Shown: piece after piece, positions 1-6,202 of the stretch
How the letters are laid out: each line of letters starts with the position of its first letter
Position numbering within the stretch: the first letter of the stretch is position 1
Translations under genes and position numbers: made by a program
The notes under the pieces: model-generated
Told to the model about the DNA's origin: nothing
The model's input: only the letters and a program-made list of their open reading frames with translations
The model's database searches: none
From: JAENVT01 sp031370745
GTDB taxonomy: Bacteria > Actinomycetota > Acidimicrobiia > Acidimicrobiales > Ilumatobacteraceae
Direction of reading: 5' to 3'
Length of the DNA: 11,773 nt
Assembly: GCA_031370745.1 (NCBI GenBank)
Contig: JANMQX010000019.1
Span: 1 to 11,773 of the forward strand

Positions 1-672
1 GTACTTCTTGGCGTGCACTTCGATGGCCTTGCCGATGTCGCTGATCGGCCGGCCCGGTCGCACCGCTTCGATGCCGTGCCACATGCATTCCTCGGTGACT
101 CGCACCAACTGCTGGCTGGACGGGTCGACGTTGCCGACGAAGAACGTGGCGTTGGTGTCGCCGTGCACCCCGCCGATGTAAGCCGTGACGTCGATGTTGA
201 TGATGTCGCCGTCCTGCAATGCCCGGGAATCGGGGATGCCGTGACAGATGACTTCGTTCACGCTCGTGCACACGCTCTTCGGGTAGTGGTTGTAGTTGAG
301 CGGGCTTGGATACGAATTGCGCTCGATGCAGAGATCGTGGACGTACACATCGATCTCGTCGGTGGTGACCCCGGGAGCGACCATCCCGCCGGCCAGGCGC
401 AACACCTCCGCGGCAACGGTGCCGGCATGACGCATCCGCTCGATGATCTCGGGCGTCTTCACCCTTGACTCGGCCCACCTGATGGGCACACCACTCTCGG
501 CATACGGCGGGCGACCGATGTGGTCGGGAACCGGCCGGCGCGGGCTGACCATGCCCTGTATCACTCGACCCTCGAGCGGCTTGTGGCAGCGCTTGTACTT
601 ACGACCGCTGCCGCACCAGCACGCGTCGTTGGCCTGCGGCAGGGTGGACGGCGGTTGGGCTTTCTGCAACAT
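1..672 (-). CDS. map: Type I methionine aminopeptidase with N-terminal SEC-C zinc motif (partial)
   Basis: Removes the initiator methionine from new proteins at the ribosome, in the cytoplasm. Only the first 224 codons lie in the window; the C-terminal half runs off the left edge. A short Pro-rich lead is followed by a SEC-C-type zinc motif, CWCGSGRKYKRCH at residues 18-30 (ligands C18, C20, C29, H30). The pita-bread aminopeptidase fold starts near residue 70 (RVKTPEIIERMRHAG). Visible active-site parts are the substrate-side His in VICHGIP (H144) and two metal ligands, D161 (NIDVT) and D172 (HGDT). The remaining His and two Glu ligands lie outside the window. The ATG at 672 is chosen because it opens directly into the SEC-C region and lies 7 nt downstream of a -10-like TACACT, with no Shine-Dalgarno sequence. 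The gene is divergent from the ABC-F gene. The family is certain; a ribosome-docking role for the SEC-C motif is inference. Confidence 0.96.
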   Translation of the reverse strand, partial: MLQKAQPPSTLPQANDACWCGSGRKYKRCHKPLEGRVIQGMVSPRRPVPDHIGRPPYAESGVPIRWAESRVKTPEIIERMRHAGTVAAEVLRLAGGMVAPGVTTDEIDVYVHDLCIERNSYPSPLNYNHYPKSVCTSVNEVICHGIPDSRALQDGDIINIDVTAYIGGVHGDTNATFFVGNVDPSSQQLVRVTEECMWHGIEAVRPGRPISDIGKAIEVHAKKY

Positions 673-679
673 CGGGTTC

Positions 680-685
680 AGTGTA
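680..685 (-). promoter_or_regulatory. Predicted -10 element of map (leaderless start)
   Basis: On the minus strand this reads TACACT, matching TANNNT. It is separated by 7 nt from the map ATG at 672, so transcription should begin at or next to the A of the ATG. No Shine-Dalgarno sequence and no good -35 box are seen. On the plus strand, the hexamer shifted by one base (CAGTGT, 679-684) keeps the A at position 2 and the T at position 6. It may be a weak start point for the divergent ABC-F gene, with transcription predicted near 691. Confidence 0.5.
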
Positions 686-732
686 ACTCGTCGGCAATGT
701 GGCGAGGCCTTGGCATAGCGTGGGCGACCTCT

Positions 733-2301
733 ATGGGATCGATCCAGGTCAGCCACGTCGGATGGCGACGTCCGGGCGGCGCTGAGCTGCTGCGCGACGT
801 CAACTTCGGTGTCGGTAACGGTGACCGCGTTGCGTTGGTCGGGGCCAACGGGGTTGGAAAGAGCACCCTGCTGCGGCTGATCGCCGGCGAGGCCGCTGCC
901 ACCAGCGGGACGATCTCCATCGATGGCCGGCTCGGTGTGATGCGCCAACTGGTCGGCGATACCGATCAGACCGTGCGTCACCTGATGGTGTCGCTCGCCC
1001 CGCAGCGTCTGCAGGACGCCGCGGCCCGACTTGCTCTCGCCGAGGCAGCGGCCGCCCACGACCCCATGCGGTATGCGACAGCCTTGGCGGAGTGGGGTGA
1101 CGCCGGCGGATACGACGCTGAGGTCTTCTGGGACGCGTGCTGCACCAAGGCGATCGGCGAACCGTTTGCCGAGCTCGAGCGTCGTCCACTCAGCACGTTC
1201 AGCGGCGGCGAGCAGAAGCGGTTGGCGCTCGAGGCGTTGCTGCGCAGCGACTTCGACGTGTTGTTGCTCGACGAGCCCGACAACTTCCTCGACGTGCCCG
1301 GCAAGCGATGGCTGGAGGCAGAGCTGTGCGCCAGCCGCAAAACGATGCTCTTCGTCAGTCACGACCGGGAGCTGCTCGCCGCGACTGCTACGAAGATCGT
1401 CACCGTTGAAGCCAGCGGTGCGTGGACTCACGGGAGCGGATTCGCCGGATACCACCAGGCCCGTCAGGCCCGGTTGGCGAATCGCGAGCACGCCTTGGCG
1501 CTGTACGAGGACGAACGCAAGAAGCTCGAGGAACTCGTCGCCGAAATGCGCCGGCGAGCGAAGATCAGCGACACCTTCGCGCCCCGGCTGAAGGCCGCCG
1601 AGAGCCGGCTTCGCCAGTTCCTCGAGCGAAGCGACGCGCCCGAACTGGTCCGCGAACAGCGAATCGACATGCGCCTGGGTGGCGCCCGCACCGGCAAGCG
1701 CGCCCTGGCCGTTCGCCAACTCGAGCTGCACGGCCTGACCGATCCATTCGACCTGGAGCTGTGGTACGGCGAGCGAGTAGCGGTCCTGGGTGGCAACGGC
1801 GCCGGCAAGAGCCATTTCTTGCGGGTGCTCGGTGGCGACACATCGGTATCTCGGAGCGGCGACGTTCGTCTCGGTGCCGGTGTCGTACCCGGGCTGTTCA
1901 ACCAGACCCACGAGCACCCGGAGTGGAACGGCCGGACGCTGTTGCAGATCCTCCACGACAACGACGTGGTCCGCGGACCGGCGATGGGCATGTTGCGTCG
2001 CTACGAGATGCAGGGTTGCGCTGAGCAGATCTTCAACACGTTGAGCGGCGGCCAACAGGCTCGCTTTCAGATCCTGTTGCTGGAGCTCAGCGGCGCGACA
2101 CTGCTCCTCCTCGACGAGCCGACCGACAACCTCGACCTCGTCTCCGCCGAAGCACTGGAAGCGGGCCTCGCCGAGTTCCAAGGGACGGTCATTGCCGTCA
2201 CCCACGACCGTTGGTTCCTGCGCGGCTTCGATCGCTTCGTGGTGTTCAACGACGACTGCGCCGTCAGCGATCACCTCGATCGTCCCGCCGACTGGCGCTA
2301 G
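733..2301 (+). CDS. ABC-F family ATPase (ribosome-associated, duplicated ATP-binding cassette)
   Basis: 522 residues with two ABC ATPase domains and no membrane segments, the ABC-F layout. These are soluble ATPases acting on the ribosome, in translation or antibiotic protection, rather than in transport. Domain 1: Walker A GANGVGKS (37-44), signature FSGGEQKR (156-163), Walker B ending in D180-E181, switch His H210. Domain 2: Walker A GGNGAGKS (353-360), signature LSGGQQ (437-442), Walker B ending in D461-E462, switch His H491. A charged, probably coiled linker spans roughly 245-325. The first Walker B tail reads DEPDNFLD instead of the usual DEPTNHLD, a variant I associate with actinobacterial ABC-F proteins. 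The ATG at 733 gives the family-like N-terminus MGSIQVSHVGW. An in-frame ATG at 697 is the alternative, and neither has a clear ribosome-binding site; a TANNNT hexamer (TAGCGT, 716-721) lies 11 nt upstream of 733. Whether the protein gives drug resistance or does housekeeping cannot be read from the sequence. Confidence 0.93.
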   Translation: MGSIQVSHVGWRRPGGAELLRDVNFGVGNGDRVALVGANGVGKSTLLRLIAGEAAATSGTISIDGRLGVMRQLVGDTDQTVRHLMVSLAPQRLQDAAARLALAEAAAAHDPMRYATALAEWGDAGGYDAEVFWDACCTKAIGEPFAELERRPLSTFSGGEQKRLALEALLRSDFDVLLLDEPDNFLDVPGKRWLEAELCASRKTMLFVSHDRELLAATATKIVTVEASGAWTHGSGFAGYHQARQARLANREHALALYEDERKKLEELVAEMRRRAKISDTFAPRLKAAESRLRQFLERSDAPELVREQRIDMRLGGARTGKRALAVRQLELHGLTDPFDLELWYGERVAVLGGNGAGKSHFLRVLGGDTSVSRSGDVRLGAGVVPGLFNQTHEHPEWNGRTLLQILHDNDVVRGPAMGMLRRYEMQGCAEQIFNTLSGGQQARFQILLLELSGATLLLLDEPTDNLDLVSAEALEAGLAEFQGTVIAVTHDRWFLRGFDRFVVFNDDCAVSDHLDRPADWR

Positions 2302-2325
2302 CGCGCCGCGGCACTCCCCGAATTC

Positions 2326-3414
2326 TTAGGCGTCGCCCAAACCCAGGTCGCCGGCCCACGGCGGTGCGCAGGCATAGGGCGGCGTCCATGGGCCGCGGCC
2401 GCAGTAGACCCACAGGTCGCTGGCTGCGTCGGCACAGTTCTTCATCGACTCCTTGACGTTGTCGGTAGTCCACCCTCGACGGCCGAGTTCGCCGTGGGGC
2501 TCGAACATACCGGCAAGCGCGTTGAGTTGGAATGTGCAGTGGGAGTCGTCGCGCGTCTCCAGGTTGAAATTGACCGTTGCGGCGTTGCAGCCGCCCTCGC
2601 GCGACGCGATGTACGCCGCCCATTGCTGCGTGGCATCGTCGGCGCCGTCCTTGGCGAACTCGTTGGCAATGGTGTTGGCGTCGGCGAGTGTGCACGAGAC
2701 GTGGTTGCCGTAGAACGGAATACCGTCGCGGGTCAGGTTCCAATTGGGGAAGGGCTCGCGACCGGCCGGCCATGGACCTCCCGGAGCCTTCGCAGCGATA
2801 GGTATGCCACCGCCTTGCTCGGTTGTCTTGCCGCTCCAAATGCCCAAAGCCGCCAGCGTCGAGGGACCAGCGACGCCGTCGGGACCGAGCGCTTTGACCA
2901 GTTGAAAACCGCGCACGGCGTCGGCCGTCAGCTTGTCGTACGTGCCGCTGGCCTTCGTCAACAGGAAGCCATCCTTGACCAGCTTGTCTTGCAGGCATTT
3001 CACCGACGCACTCTTCGAGCCGATGCCCAGGCGAGCGTCGGCCAGGCACAGCGGCGGCGGCTCGCTGTCGACGCCGGAATAGATGCCCATCTGCGTCAAC
3101 GCCAGCGGACTGGCGATGCCGTCGACGCGCAGCGGAGGATTGCTTGATTGGAAGATCGCCATCGCCTCGGCCGTGGGCTTGTCGTACTTCTGTGTGAGGG
3201 TCGAGTGGTAGAGCCCGAGGGCGGCGAGCGTGAATTGCAGACAGGCCACGCTGGAACCGGTCGAGCCGATGGCAAGGCCGGCATCGCTGGTGCACCACGC
3301 CAGCTCGGGAACATCGGCGCGAGCTGTCGACGGCTCCGGCGACGCAGCGGTTGCCACGTTGAACACCAGTGCCGTTGTGACCATCAGCGCCAGGGCCCGT
3401 CGCCGCAACTTCAC
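2326..3414 (-). CDS. Secreted peptidoglycan-binding protein with lysozyme/transglycosylase-like C-terminus
   Basis: 362 residues from a GTG start. The N-terminus is a signal peptide: VKLRRR, then a hydrophobic stretch to about residue 22 and likely cleavage in the ATA/ARA region (22-33). Two peptidoglycan-binding type 1 repeats follow, at about 46-113 and 127-193; both have the GxxxxxVxCLQ core, a Y-D-x-x-T-A-(D/E)-A-(V/M) stretch and a DG-(I/V)-A-(S/G)-P ending. After a Pro/Gly linker, residues 228-350 resemble the SLT/lysozyme-like fold: ASREGGCN (270-277, candidate catalytic E273), CTFQLN (293-298) and a closing GRGPW. It is therefore probably a cell-wall hydrolase acting outside the membrane. 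Ten cysteines, an even number, fit an exported disulphide-bonded protein. The stop lies 24 bp from the converging ABC-F stop. The start lies 18 bp from the divergent sulfatase-like gene. The binding repeats are certain; catalytic activity is inferred. Confidence 0.85.
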   Translation of the reverse strand: MKLRRRALALMVTTALVFNVATAASPEPSTARADVPELAWCTSDAGLAIGSTGSSVACLQFTLAALGLYHSTLTQKYDKPTAEAMAIFQSSNPPLRVDGIASPLALTQMGIYSGVDSEPPPLCLADARLGIGSKSASVKCLQDKLVKDGFLLTKASGTYDKLTADAVRGFQLVKALGPDGVAGPSTLAALGIWSGKTTEQGGGIPIAAKAPGGPWPAGREPFPNWNLTRDGIPFYGNHVSCTLADANTIANEFAKDGADDATQQWAAYIASREGGCNAATVNFNLETRDDSHCTFQLNALAGMFEPHGELGRRGWTTDNVKESMKNCADAASDLWVYCGRGPWTPPYACAPPWAGDLGLGDA

Positions 3415-3432
3415 ACACGTATTCTGCCGTGG
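3415..3432. promoter_or_regulatory. Divergent promoter with overlapping opposite-strand -10 hexamers
   Basis: The whole gap between two divergent genes is 18 bp. On the plus strand TATTCT (3420-3425) lies 7 nt before the ATG at 3433. On the minus strand CAGAAT (3426-3421) lies 6 nt before the GTG at 3414. The hexamers overlap by five bases with a 1-bp offset. Neither start codon has a Shine-Dalgarno sequence and there is no room for a leader, so both mRNAs are predicted to be leaderless. Any -35 contacts must lie inside the opposing coding sequence. Confidence 0.62.
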
Positions 3433-4893
3433 ATGGGCCGAGACCAACCTGCACGTCCAAACATCTTGCTGATCACCCTCGATCAGTTCCGTTCCGACTG
3501 CCTCTCGTGCGCGGGCCATCCCGTGGTGCAGACCCCCGCCCTCGATCACCTGGCCGGCCAAGGCATCCGCCTGACCAGGCACTACTCGCAAGCGGCACCG
3601 TGTTCGCCGGGCCGGGCCGCTCTGTACACGGGTACCTACCAGATGAACAACCGGGTTGTTGCCAACGGCACGCCGCTCGACAGCCGGCTCGACAACATCG
3701 CTCACGCTGCCCGGCGCGCCGGCTACGCGCCGGCCTTGTTCGGATACACCGATCAAGGAGTCGACCCCCGCCTCGTCGACGACCCCGACGATCCGCGGCT
3801 GTCGACATACGAAGGAGTCCTGCCCGGTTTCGATCCGGTGCTCGACATGAGCGGCTGGCAATTGCCGTGGTTGGAGTGGCTGAACGACCACGGATACGAC
3901 TTCGCTGATCCGATCACCGCACTCGCCTGCGAACACGAGCGCCCGGCTGAACTGTCGACGTCGACATTTCTCACCAATGGCTTCATCGATTGGTTGGACG
4001 AGCAGCACGAGCCGTGGTTCGCTCACGTCTCGTACCTGCGGCCCCACCCTCCATACAGTGCGGCGGGCAATTTCGGCACGATGTACGACCCGGCGTCGTG
4101 CCCAGCACCGTTACCCGTCCCGAGCGCGACAAATCGGCATCGTCTGTTCGACGCCCTGCTGACCAGCCCGGCGGCGGCACCCACTGATCCCGGCGACGTA
4201 GCCGAGATGCAGGCCCAGTACTTCGGCATGATCAGCGAGGTCGATGCTCAGCTGGCTCGCGTCTGGGCAGTGCTGGAGCAGCGAGAGGAGTGGCGAAACA
4301 CCGTCATCGTGGTCACCGCCGATCACGCCGAACAGTTGGGCGACCAGGGTCTGATCCAAAAGGCCGGCTTCTACGAATCCAGCTATGCGATCGTGGGAAT
4401 CGTTCGCGACCCACGCAGCGATCACGTCGGTGTCGTCCACGACTTCACCGAGAATGTCGACATCATGCCGACCCTGTGCGATGCGATGGGTGTCGACGTG
4501 CCAACACAGTGCGACGGGTTCCCGCTGACGCCCTTCGTGCACGGCGAGCGACCGAGTTCGTGGCGCGACGCGGCCTACTACGAATGGGACTGGCGCGATG
4601 TCTTCATCGCTCGTGGGAAGCACGAATGGCCATGGGACCGCCGCCTCGAGCGACAGAACCTTGCCGTGCGTCGCAGTCGCGACCGCGCGTTCGTTCACTT
4701 CGGCGACGGTTCATGGCGATGCTTCGACCTTGCCGCAGACCCGACATGGCAAACCGAGGTGACCGATCCAGAAGTCGTACTGGCCGAAGCCGCAGCAATG
4801 CTGAGCTGGCGGTCGCGCAACCTCGATCGAACGATGACGGGGATGCTGCTGCAGGACGGTGGCATCGGGCGTCTGCCCGCACGCGATCGTTGA
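3433..4893 (+). CDS. Sulfatase-superfamily hydrolase, phosphonate monoester hydrolase/phosphodiesterase type
   Basis: 486 residues, no signal peptide, so probably cytoplasmic. Enzymes of this type hydrolyse sulfate, phosphate-diester or phosphonate-monoester bonds using a formylglycine made from a Cys. The modification motif is CSPGR (57-61), matching CxPxR, followed by LYTG. Metal and substrate residues in place are D17-Q18, N78, Y105, H205 in YLRPHPPY, D297-H298 in TADHAEQLG, and K310. Spacing and flanking sequence (MNNR, GYT, YEWDWRDVF near 4580-4610, LSWRSRNLDRTMT near the C-terminus) match, from memory, the Rhizobium and Burkholderia phosphonate monoester hydrolases better than ordinary arylsulfatases. 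The usual HGE after the metal Asp is HAE here. Activation needs a formylglycine-generating enzyme, which is not in the window, and no phosphonate-pathway gene adjoins. The ATG at 3433 is preceded by a -10-like TATTCT and no ribosome-binding site. The superfamily is certain; the natural substrate is unknown. Confidence 0.9.
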   Translation: MGRDQPARPNILLITLDQFRSDCLSCAGHPVVQTPALDHLAGQGIRLTRHYSQAAPCSPGRAALYTGTYQMNNRVVANGTPLDSRLDNIAHAARRAGYAPALFGYTDQGVDPRLVDDPDDPRLSTYEGVLPGFDPVLDMSGWQLPWLEWLNDHGYDFADPITALACEHERPAELSTSTFLTNGFIDWLDEQHEPWFAHVSYLRPHPPYSAAGNFGTMYDPASCPAPLPVPSATNRHRLFDALLTSPAAAPTDPGDVAEMQAQYFGMISEVDAQLARVWAVLEQREEWRNTVIVVTADHAEQLGDQGLIQKAGFYESSYAIVGIVRDPRSDHVGVVHDFTENVDIMPTLCDAMGVDVPTQCDGFPLTPFVHGERPSSWRDAAYYEWDWRDVFIARGKHEWPWDRRLERQNLAVRRSRDRAFVHFGDGSWRCFDLAADPTWQTEVTDPEVVLAEAAAMLSWRSRNLDRTMTGMLLQDGGIGRLPARDR

Positions 4894-4957
4894 ACGCCGG
4901 TCGGTTGAGGATCGGGCCTCCGTGTGGCCGCAACGACAGACCCAGCGCCGCCAGTTG

Positions 4958-4985
4958 CCCGGCGATCGGTTGATCGACCGCCGGG
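4958..4985. terminator. GC-rich hairpin between convergent genes, possible two-way terminator
   Basis: A perfect 7-bp inverted repeat, CCCGGCG (4958-4964) and CGCCGGG (4979-4985), encloses a 14-nt loop in the 101-bp gap between the phosphonate hydrolase-like gene and the converging SRPBCC gene. The loop contains a second, imperfect dyad (CGGT/ACCG). There is no T-run on either side, so classical intrinsic termination is uncertain. The rest of the gap shows nothing else. Confidence 0.4.
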
Positions 4986-4994
4986 CGTCGCGCG

Positions 4995-5444
4995 TCAGAG
5001 TGAGCTGACGTAGGCCGCGAAGCGGTCGAGGCTGCTCTGCATCCCCGCCTGCGCCTCGGCACTCAGGTACATCTCTGGCACGTTGGTCTGGTGAATGGTG
5101 ACCTCCGTACGTCCGTCACCGAGATCGACGAACGTCAGTGATGTCAGCATTCCGCCTTCGACGTCGGGTTCGGTCCAGGAGAGCTTGCTGGGTTTGTCGA
5201 CCTCGACATACACACCGCTGTTCGGGTATTGGGCGCCGTCGGAATCGTTGACCATGACGGTCTCGAATACTCCGCCCGGCTTTGGATCGATCTTGATCGT
5301 TTCGAGCGGGGTGCTGACGCCGACCGGGCCCCAAAAGTGAGTCAGGTGTTCTGGGGTGATCATGCACTCGAACACCAACTCGCGTGGCGCGTTGTATGTG
5401 CGAGTGATGGTCAGTTCGCCGATGTTTGCTGAGGTGTCGTTCAC
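4995..5444 (-). CDS. SRPBCC / AHSA1-like domain protein
   Basis: 149 residues covering one complete SRPBCC (START/Bet v1-like) domain of the AHSA1 type, which forms a cavity for a hydrophobic ligand. Diagnostic parts are the opening ITRTYNAPRELVFECMITPEHL, split here as ITRTYNAPRELVFE and CMITPEHL, then THFWGP, the PGGVFETVM strand, and the TEVTIHQTNVPEMY strand leading into the long C-terminal helix. The start is a GTG overlapping the upstream ArsR stop by 4 bp (GTGA), so translation is probably coupled. Pairing of an ArsR regulator with an AHSA1-like protein is a recurrent bacterial operon. The ligand and biological role are generally not known, and nothing in the neighbourhood reveals them here. 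The domain assignment is firm; the function is open. Confidence 0.9.
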   Translation of the reverse strand: MNDTSANIGELTITRTYNAPRELVFECMITPEHLTHFWGPVGVSTPLETIKIDPKPGGVFETVMVNDSDGAQYPNSGVYVEVDKPSKLSWTEPDVEGGMLTSLTFVDLGDGRTEVTIHQTNVPEMYLSAEAQAGMQSSLDRFAAYVSSL

Positions 5445-5785
5445 GGTGCGTTCTCTTTCTGTGGTTGCTGGATGCTACGGAGATGTTCTTCGAGTCGGTC
5501 GAGCCGTTGCTGCCAGACGTGTCGGTGTTCTTCGACCCAGCCGATTGCCGAATCCAGGGGTGCTGATTCGAGTCGACATGGTCGATACTGGGCATCGCGT
5601 CCGCGACTGATCAGGCCGGCGCGCTCAAGCACTTTGAGGTGCTTCGAGACCCCTTGAAGGGTGATCTCGAACGGCTCGGCGAGTTCGTTGACCGTTGCGT
5701 CCCCGGTTGCCAGGCGAGCGAGAATCGCTCGACGAGTCGGGTCGGCAAGGGCGGCGAATGTGACGCTGAGCGTGTCGGTTTCCAT
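5441..5785 (-). CDS. ArsR-family transcriptional regulator (autoregulated, SRPBCC partner)
   Basis: 114 residues from the ATG at 5785. A compact winged helix-turn-helix opens with the ArsR hallmark FAALADPTRRAILARL (10-25). The recognition helix lies in TLQGVSKHLKVLERAGLI (42-59) and the wing in SRGRDAQYRPCRL (60-72). There is one Cys (C70) and no ELCVCDL-type metal site, so it is unlikely to be a metal sensor. The gene overlaps the SRPBCC start by 4 bp. A strong promoter and a palindromic operator lie directly upstream, as expected for an autorepressor. An alternative TTG start at 5806 would add seven residues; it lies inside one operator half-site. Neither start has a clear Shine-Dalgarno sequence. 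I prefer the ATG because the conserved domain follows it closely. The effector is unknown. Confidence 0.92.
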   Translation of the reverse strand: METDTLSVTFAALADPTRRAILARLATGDATVNELAEPFEITLQGVSKHLKVLERAGLISRGRDAQYRPCRLESAPLDSAIGWVEEHRHVWQQRLDRLEEHLRSIQQPQKENAP

Positions 5786-5803
5786 AGTCGGTGCGGACGT
5801 ATT

Positions 5804-5827
5804 CAACTCATCAGTTGTTTAACTGAT
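5804..5827. promoter_or_regulatory. Predicted ArsR operator: two overlapping palindromes
   Basis: A perfect inverted repeat ATCAGTT-GTTT-AACTGAT fills 5810-5827. A second, CAACT-CATC-AGTTG, fills 5804-5817 and shares the central AGTT half-site. That gives three half-sites spaced about one helical turn or less apart. The predicted transcription start of the ArsR-SRPBCC operon (about 5827) falls at the edge of the dyad, so a bound dimer would block initiation. Autorepression is the inferred outcome. Confidence 0.72.
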
Positions 5828-5833
5828 TGGTTG

Positions 5834-5863
5834 ATTATGCTGCCAGCGAGCATTGGAAGTCAA
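5834..5863 (-). promoter_or_regulatory. Sigma70-type promoter of the ArsR-SRPBCC operon
   Basis: On the minus strand, TTGACT (5863-5858, 5 of 6 to TTGACA) is followed by an 18-bp spacer and CATAAT (5839-5834, 5 of 6 to TATAAT). Predicted start is about 5827. An eight-base A/T run lies three bases upstream of the -35 box and may act as an UP element. This is the only promoter in the window with two near-consensus boxes. Confidence 0.75.
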
Positions 5864-5866
5864 GCG

Positions 5867-5898
5867 AAAAAAAAGTTGAACGGACCAGAGCGCGGTCC
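5867..5898 (-). terminator. Possible intrinsic terminator downstream of the lysine-rich small gene
   Basis: Reading the minus strand, GGACC (5898-5894) pairs with GGTCC (5886-5882) across a 7-nt loop. After a 7-nt gap comes a run of eight T (5874-5867). The stem is short and the gap to the T-run is longer than ideal, so efficiency may be modest. The T-run directly precedes the -35 box of the ArsR promoter on the same strand. The sequence from here to 5979 shows nothing else. Confidence 0.45.
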
Positions 5899-5979
5899 TT
5901 GAACGTTGCCGTTTCGTCGGCGACGATGCGCGGACCAGCCGCGGTGATCAGCCCTACCGGCCGCGACGAGGAATCAGCG

Positions 5980-6090
5980 CTAGCCGAGCGGCGGACGCTT
6001 TTCCTTCTTCTCGCGCTTCGCTTCGCGCTTTTCCTTGAGCGATTTGCCGGCCTTCTTTGCCGACGGTTTCTGTGGCGACTTGCTGGGCAT
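5980..6090 (-). CDS. Small lysine-rich basic protein, 36 residues, function unknown
   Basis: A 36-codon gene with the best Shine-Dalgarno sequence among the small genes: AGGAGG at 6101-6096, 5 nt before the ATG. The protein starts MPSKSPQKPSAKKAGKSLKE and continues KREAKREKKEKRPPLG. Twelve Lys and four Arg against four acidic residues make it strongly basic. It has no Cys and no hydrophobic segment. Residues 16-32 would form a highly charged helix, with a Ser/Pro-rich disordered N-terminus. Such composition fits binding to nucleic acid or ribosomes, but that is inference. I recall similar short KSLKEKR-type hypothetical proteins from actinobacteria without known function. A TAGGGT -10-like box lies about 50 nt upstream and a candidate terminator follows, so it appears to be its own transcription unit. 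Confidence 0.75.
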   Translation of the reverse strand: MPSKSPQKPSAKKAGKSLKEKREAKREKKEKRPPLG

Positions 6091-6139
6091 GGAGCCCTCC
6101 TCAGTGCTGGCTCAGACTCATCGCTGGCCTGTGAATTTG

Positions 6140-6145
6140 ACCCTA
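6140..6145 (-). promoter_or_regulatory. Predicted -10 element for the lysine-rich small gene
   Basis: The minus strand reads TAGGGT (TANNNT), the same hexamer seen before the MDR gene at 8895-8900. A start near 6133 would give a leader of about 43 nt that includes the AGGAGG site at 6101-6096. No good -35 box is visible. A GCCTG/CAGGC hairpin (6151-6165) lies immediately upstream and could also serve the end of the amidase transcript, though it lacks a T-run. Confidence 0.4.
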
Positions 6146-6202
6146 TCAGCGCCTGCAGCACAGGCACGTCGCATCGAGGAGGCCAAGCCGCTCCAATGAC
6201 CG

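Noticed and set aside
3148..3432. N-terminal extension of the phosphonate hydrolase-like frame by 95 codons
   Set aside because: This stretch lies inside the oppositely oriented peptidoglycan-binding gene and reads as shadow sequence. The sulfatase fold starts right after the ATG at 3433.
2264..3460. A 398-codon open frame on the minus strand in another frame over the peptidoglycan-binding gene
   Set aside because: It has Arg-rich, low-complexity composition typical of a shadow frame in GC-rich DNA. The overlapping frame has a signal peptide and recognisable domains.
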